The notes beneath the pieces were generated by a model. The model made no database searches. It was not told the origin of the DNA and saw only the letters and a program-made list of their open reading frames with translations. The translations under genes and the position numbers were made by a program. From Thermoplasmata archaeon (lineage in GTDB: Archaea; Thermoplasmatota; Thermoplasmata; Thermoplasmatales; Thermoplasmataceae), in NCBI GenBank assembly GCA_021797225.1, contig JAKAAE010000051.1:1-9738 (forward strand): a DNA stretch of 9,738 bases, written 5' to 3'. Shown piece after piece: positions 7,478 to 9,738 of this stretch (within the stretch, counting starts at the first letter, position 1; every line of letters begins with the position of its first letter).

Positions 7478-7524
7478 AGTTTGTTAACAAGACTTGAAAG
7501 AGACGGTAGATTTTAAGCCACAAA

Positions 7525-7540
7525 AGGATTTAAAAAAAAT
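7525..7540 (-). terminator. Oligo-T terminator of the TFS gene
   Basis: Eight A in a row on the plus strand (7532-7539) read as T8 on the minus strand, about ten bases past the TFS stop codon. An uninterrupted oligo-T tract of this length is a typical archaeal intrinsic termination signal. It separates the TFS transcript from srp54, which has its own promoter further on. Confidence 0.6.
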
Positions 7541-7549
7541 TTTATAATA

Positions 7550-7855
7550 TTAGTATTCTCTCCAGCGGTGACCACAGGATTCGCAGGTATAGAATTTGGT
7601 TTCAGGCTCATCCGCTGATCTTGTCTGCTTCAGCAAATAGTATGCCCCGGTATGGTGGCAAACGGGACATACAGCATCACTATCCAGGGGCTCTGCATTT
7701 ACTTCCTTTGCCACCATTATGATCTCTTTGTCCGAGCTTTTGGAAATTATCTTCTGTTCAGCCATTCCGACTTTGGACTGCTCGTAACCACAACTGTTGC
7801 ATACATATTTATCTTTACTTGGAGTCATCAAAGCCCCACATTTTGGGCAAAACAT
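7550..7855 (-). CDS. tfs: Transcription factor S (TFS), archaeal TFIIS-like cleavage factor
   Basis: RNA polymerase cofactor that enters the secondary channel and stimulates cleavage of backtracked transcripts, rescuing arrested polymerase and aiding proofreading. From the chosen ATG it has 101 residues with two zinc ribbons. The N-terminal one has C3/C6 and C19/C22. The C-terminal one has C63/C66 and C91/C94, and carries the hairpin QTRSADEPET (77-86) with the acidic pair D82-E83 that supports the catalytic metal. This intact DE pair marks a cleavage-competent TFS rather than an inactive paralogue such as those described in Sulfolobus. A longer reading from a GTG at 7885 would add ten residues unrelated to the family; the ATG at 7855 begins exactly at the usual MxCPxCG and has a well-placed TATA box. 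Confidence 0.95.
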   Translation of the reverse strand: MFCPKCGALMTPSKDKYVCNSCGYEQSKVGMAEQKIISKSSDKEIIMVAKEVNAEPLDSDAVCPVCHHTGAYYLLKQTRSADEPETKFYTCESCGHRWREY

Positions 7856-7874
7856 AGTACTTAATTTCAGAAGA

Positions 7875-7882
7875 ATATTTAA
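7875..7882 (-). promoter_or_regulatory. TATA box of the TFS gene
   Basis: TTAAATAT on the minus strand is centred about 23-24 bases before the ATG at 7855, consistent with leaderless transcription and with the shorter start. The rest of the gap up to the tnpB remnant (7883-7985) shows no gene. Confidence 0.5.
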
Positions 7883-7988
7883 CACTTGCGAGAATTTTAG
7901 TTAATTTAATTATTACAAATCAATATACCGGAAAAAAGGCCACTGAATTTATGATGTGGATGAATTTCCTGCAATCAGGGGAGAATGC

Positions 7989-7998
7989 TTATAAATAT
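7989..7998 (+). promoter_or_regulatory. TATA box of the tnpB remnant
   Basis: TTATAAATAT is centred about 26-28 bases before the ATG at 8021. It overlaps a short dyad, GAATG at 7983-7987 with CATTC at 8000-8004. Transcription would begin at or a few bases before the ATG. Confidence 0.4.
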
Positions 7999-8020
7999 TC
8001 ATTCCATACTAATGATATAC

Positions 8021-9108
8021 ATGGAATATAAGACCACATATAGATTCAGAATATATCCAGATAAAACCCAGATAAAGACCATAGATGACATTCTGTATTT
8101 ATCCCACATATTATACAATGCCATGTTAGAGCAGAGAAAGATGGCATATGAATTGAATAGGGATTTTTATGAAAACCTAAAGGTAAACTATAACACCCAA
8201 TCTGTTGAGCTATCAAAACTTAAGAATGAATTTCCTGAATATAAAAATATATATTCACAGGCCTTATGAATGTAGCAAACAGATTGGATAAATCCTATGA
8301 CAACTTTTTTAGAAGAATAAGGGAGAGGAAGAAGGGAAAAAGGATAAAGGCAGGATTTCCCAGATTCAAATCCAGGGAACAGTAACGTTCAATAACATAT
8401 ATACAGTTCGGCTTTAAGATGCTGGATAATACCCATGTATTCTTTTCCAAAATAGGTAAAATAAGGATGTTCCAGCATAGAGAAATAAGGGGAAAAATAA
8501 AGCAGGCAACCATTAAGAAGGATAAAGCTGATAACTACTATGTAACACTTATTGTTGAAGCAATTAATAATAGTATAAACTGCTCTGAATTTCCATATAA
8601 TCCGGTAGGAATAGATGTTGGCCTTCTAAAATTAATAGCTACTACAGACAACACTCCGGTAGACCCGCCTAAATACTTAAGGAAATCAAAAAAGAAATTG
8701 AAAAGGGCACAGAGAAGCTTATCAAGAAAGCAGAAAGGTAGTAGGAACAGAAGGGAAATGAGGGTAAGGGTTGCAGGCATGCATATTCATATATCCCACC
8801 AGAGAAATGATTTCTCACAGAAGCTATCCAGGACTCTGGTAAACAATCACAACTTCATAGCATATGAGGATTTGAATATAGAGAATATGCTTAATAACCA
8901 TAAGATGGCTAAAAGCATAGCAGATGCATCCTGGGGTGAACTTATTGAAAACACTATGTACAAGGCTGAGAGGGCCGGTAAATACTGTGTAAAGGTAAAC
9001 CCCAAGAATACATCCAAGATGTGCTCTTATTGCGGCAGTATAATAGGGGAACAGACCCTTGATGACAGGGAGTACCATTGCAGTAACTGTTGGTTATGGA
9101 TAGTTTAA
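8021..9108 (+). pseudogene. tnpB: Decayed TnpB (IS200/IS605-type RNA-guided nuclease), frameshifted, with stop and 3' truncation
   Basis: Remnant of the RuvC-type nuclease of IS200/IS605 elements, ancestor of Cas12. Three pieces align in order with one TnpB. Piece 1 (8021-8269) begins MEYKTTYRFRIYPDKTQ, the standard TnpB start, and stops at TGA 8267-8269. Homology then continues in the -1 frame from 8266 (MNVANRLDKSYDNFFRR), best explained by loss of one A in the original CTTAATG. This frame meets an in-frame TAA at 8383-8385, then runs on through 8386-9108. The last piece has RuvC-I GIDVG (Asp codon 8614-8616), RuvC-II AYEDLNIENM (Glu codon 8866-8868) and a zinc finger, CSYC and CSNC. It breaks off right after the finger, where the DRDxNA motif with the third catalytic Asp should be. 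No tnpA is present. The reading from 7985 adds only unrelated residues. Confidence 0.9.
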
Positions 9109-9176
9109 ACTTATACAAAGCTAAAGAGATATATATAACGAATGATTTATATAAATATATAAGGGAGGTAATGTAA
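9109..9176. other. AT-rich leader of the helix-turn-helix transposase gene, probable element left end
   Basis: Resemblance to tnpB stops at about 9103, and the following sequence belongs to a different element. Two TATA-like strings are visible, at about 9129-9137 and 9146-9157. A strong Shine-Dalgarno, GGGAGGT, lies at 9163-9169, seven bases before the ATG at 9177. A promoter at the first TATA string would produce a short leader containing this site. The exact left end and inverted repeat of the element cannot be fixed from one copy. Confidence 0.4.
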
Positions 9177-9401
9177 ATGCCTGGAAGAATATGGACTGGT
9201 GAAGAAAAATATAATATTATAATGGAATCATTCCAGAATCCCAACATTACAATAGCAGAGATATGCAGGGAGCATGGAATAGCAGTATCAATGTTCTATA
9301 AATGGAAGGAACAGTTCTTAGAAGGTGGAAGAAAAGGATTAGAAGGAAAAGATCCTGATAAGGCTTTAATGAAGGAGAATGAGAATTATGATATCCTGTA
9401 A
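9177..9401 (+). pseudogene. IS3-OrfA-like helix-turn-helix transposase protein, 3' truncated
   Basis: This 74-residue reading frame is a DNA-binding OrfA-type transposase subunit (HTH_Tnp_1 type) that would recognise element ends. It begins MPGRIWTGEEKYNIIMES and has the helix-turn-helix ITIAEICREHGIAVSMFYKW (about 24-43), followed by a basic stretch and the start of the expected leucine-rich coiled coil at KALMKENE. Normal members run on for 20-40 more residues. Here the frame ends at TAA 9399-9401, which falls in what looks like the first bases of another element (TGTAATTAG from 9397). A strong Shine-Dalgarno is placed correctly. No OrfB partner in the same orientation follows in the window. 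An alternative is that it is a complete short regulator; the missing coiled coil makes truncation more likely. Confidence 0.7.
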
Positions 9402-9738
9402 TTAGTTCCCATATATATCTATTGTTCCTTAACATTTAACTTGCCTCCCTTTTCTTCATATGCCATGGCAGGTGTTACAACCGGCCTTCCATCTATGGAC
9501 AATGACATATGCCTTCTCTTATAATTATAGTAATAGACTACCTCCTCCCATGTGGAGAAGTAAGGCTTCAATGGCTTTACTGTACCGTTTAACCTTTCCA
9601 GTTTGCCATTGGTCTGTGGATGGTCTACCCTTCCAAGTATGTGTTTTATTCCATTGCTATCAAGGTATTCCTGGAACTTATTATGGTCTCCAGGTATACC
9701 GTTCTTTCCATTGGAGAAGAACTGTGTACCATGGTCTG
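9397..9738 (-). mobile_element. End of an rve/DDE insertion sequence running off the right edge
   Basis: The minus-strand transposase gene from 9419 and its short downstream flank mark one end of an insertion sequence. The proposed boundary TGTAATTAGTTCCC at 9397 is inferred from where the reading frame of the neighbouring transposase breaks, and from the TGT start common to many such elements. The other end and its inverted repeat are outside the window. Confidence 0.5.
9419..9738 (-). CDS. rve-type DDE transposase (IS481-like), C-terminal part, 5' end outside window
   Basis: Open reading frame without a start codon in the window because its 5' part lies beyond the right edge; about 105 C-terminal residues are present, ending at TAG (9419-9421). 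It catalyses cut-and-join steps of transposition through an RNase H-fold catalytic core. The fragment begins at DHGTQFF, holding the second catalytic Asp (codon 9734-9736), and continues to RVDHPQTNGKLERLNGT with the catalytic Glu (codon 9596-9598). The D-E spacing is 45 residues, longer than the roughly 35 usual in IS481/IS3 elements, owing to a glycine/asparagine-rich insertion after DHGTQFF. The tail KRRHMSLSIDGRPVVTPAMA is the normal end of such integrase-core transposases. It is convergent with the OrfA-like gene, so it belongs to a different element. Confidence 0.85.
   Translation of the reverse strand, partial: DHGTQFFSNGKNGIPGDHNKFQEYLDSNGIKHILGRVDHPQTNGKLERLNGTVKPLKPYFSTWEEVVYYYNYKRRHMSLSIDGRPVVTPAMAYEEKGGKLNVKEQ

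Noticed and set aside
7983..8004. Inverted repeat GAATG/CATTC as the left-end hairpin of the IS200/IS605 element
   Set aside because: The arms are only five bases with a twelve-base AT-rich loop that is also the TATA box. Without a second copy of the element this cannot be told from chance.
8260..8270. Programmed -1 frameshift in tnpB
   Set aside because: There is no slippery heptamer at the site (GGCCTTATGAA) and a separate in-frame stop lies 115 bases further on, so simple base loss explains it better.
8021..9108. A nuclease-dead TnpB repurposed as an RNA-guided regulator
   Set aside because: The known repurposed forms keep one intact reading frame. This gene is broken in three places while keeping two RuvC catalytic residues, which is ordinary decay rather than domestication.

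Overview
The window looks like chromosomal DNA from a Thermoplasmatales-type archaeon (Thermoplasma/Ferroplasma/Picrophilus relatives). It is AT-rich. It carries archaeal genes for SRP54, transcription factor S and a geranylgeranyl reductase of membrane-lipid synthesis. Most gene starts have an AT-rich TATA-like box centred about 24-26 bases upstream of the ATG, the geometry expected for leaderless archaeal transcripts. The exact genus is an inference and is not proven by the sequence.

Left part (1-4187): a two-gene minus-strand operon encodes an FAD-linked 2-hydroxyacid dehydrogenase (GlcD type, 1330-2742) and its Fe-S partner (GlcF type, 138-1343). The two overlap by 14 bases. The operon is divergent from a sugar-porter-type MFS permease (2832-4187), which suggests an uptake-plus-oxidation unit for a small organic acid or sugar acid. 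The Fe-S subunit keeps all cysteines of its second CCG domain but has lost every cysteine of the first.

Middle part (4148-7855): a molybdopterin synthase large subunit (MoaE) is convergent with the permease and overlaps it by 40 bases. Next comes a plus-strand pair, a small 2[4Fe-4S] ferredoxin (4696-4905) overlapping by 14 bases a geranylgeranyl reductase (4892-6082). The ferredoxin is the likely electron donor for saturating the isoprenoid chains of archaeal lipids. SRP54 (6079-7449, minus) ends tail to tail against the reductase with a 4-base overlap. Transcription factor S (7550-7855, minus) follows with an oligo-T terminator signal.

Right part (about 7980-9738): a cluster of decayed or nested mobile DNA. 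A solitary IS200/IS605-type tnpB carries a frameshift, an in-frame stop and a 3' truncation that removes the last RuvC catalytic residue. An IS3-OrfA-like helix-turn-helix transposase gene follows and is itself cut off. The cut coincides with the end of a third element, whose rve/DDE transposase runs on the minus strand off the right edge. There is no CRISPR array, rRNA or recognisable tRNA in the window.
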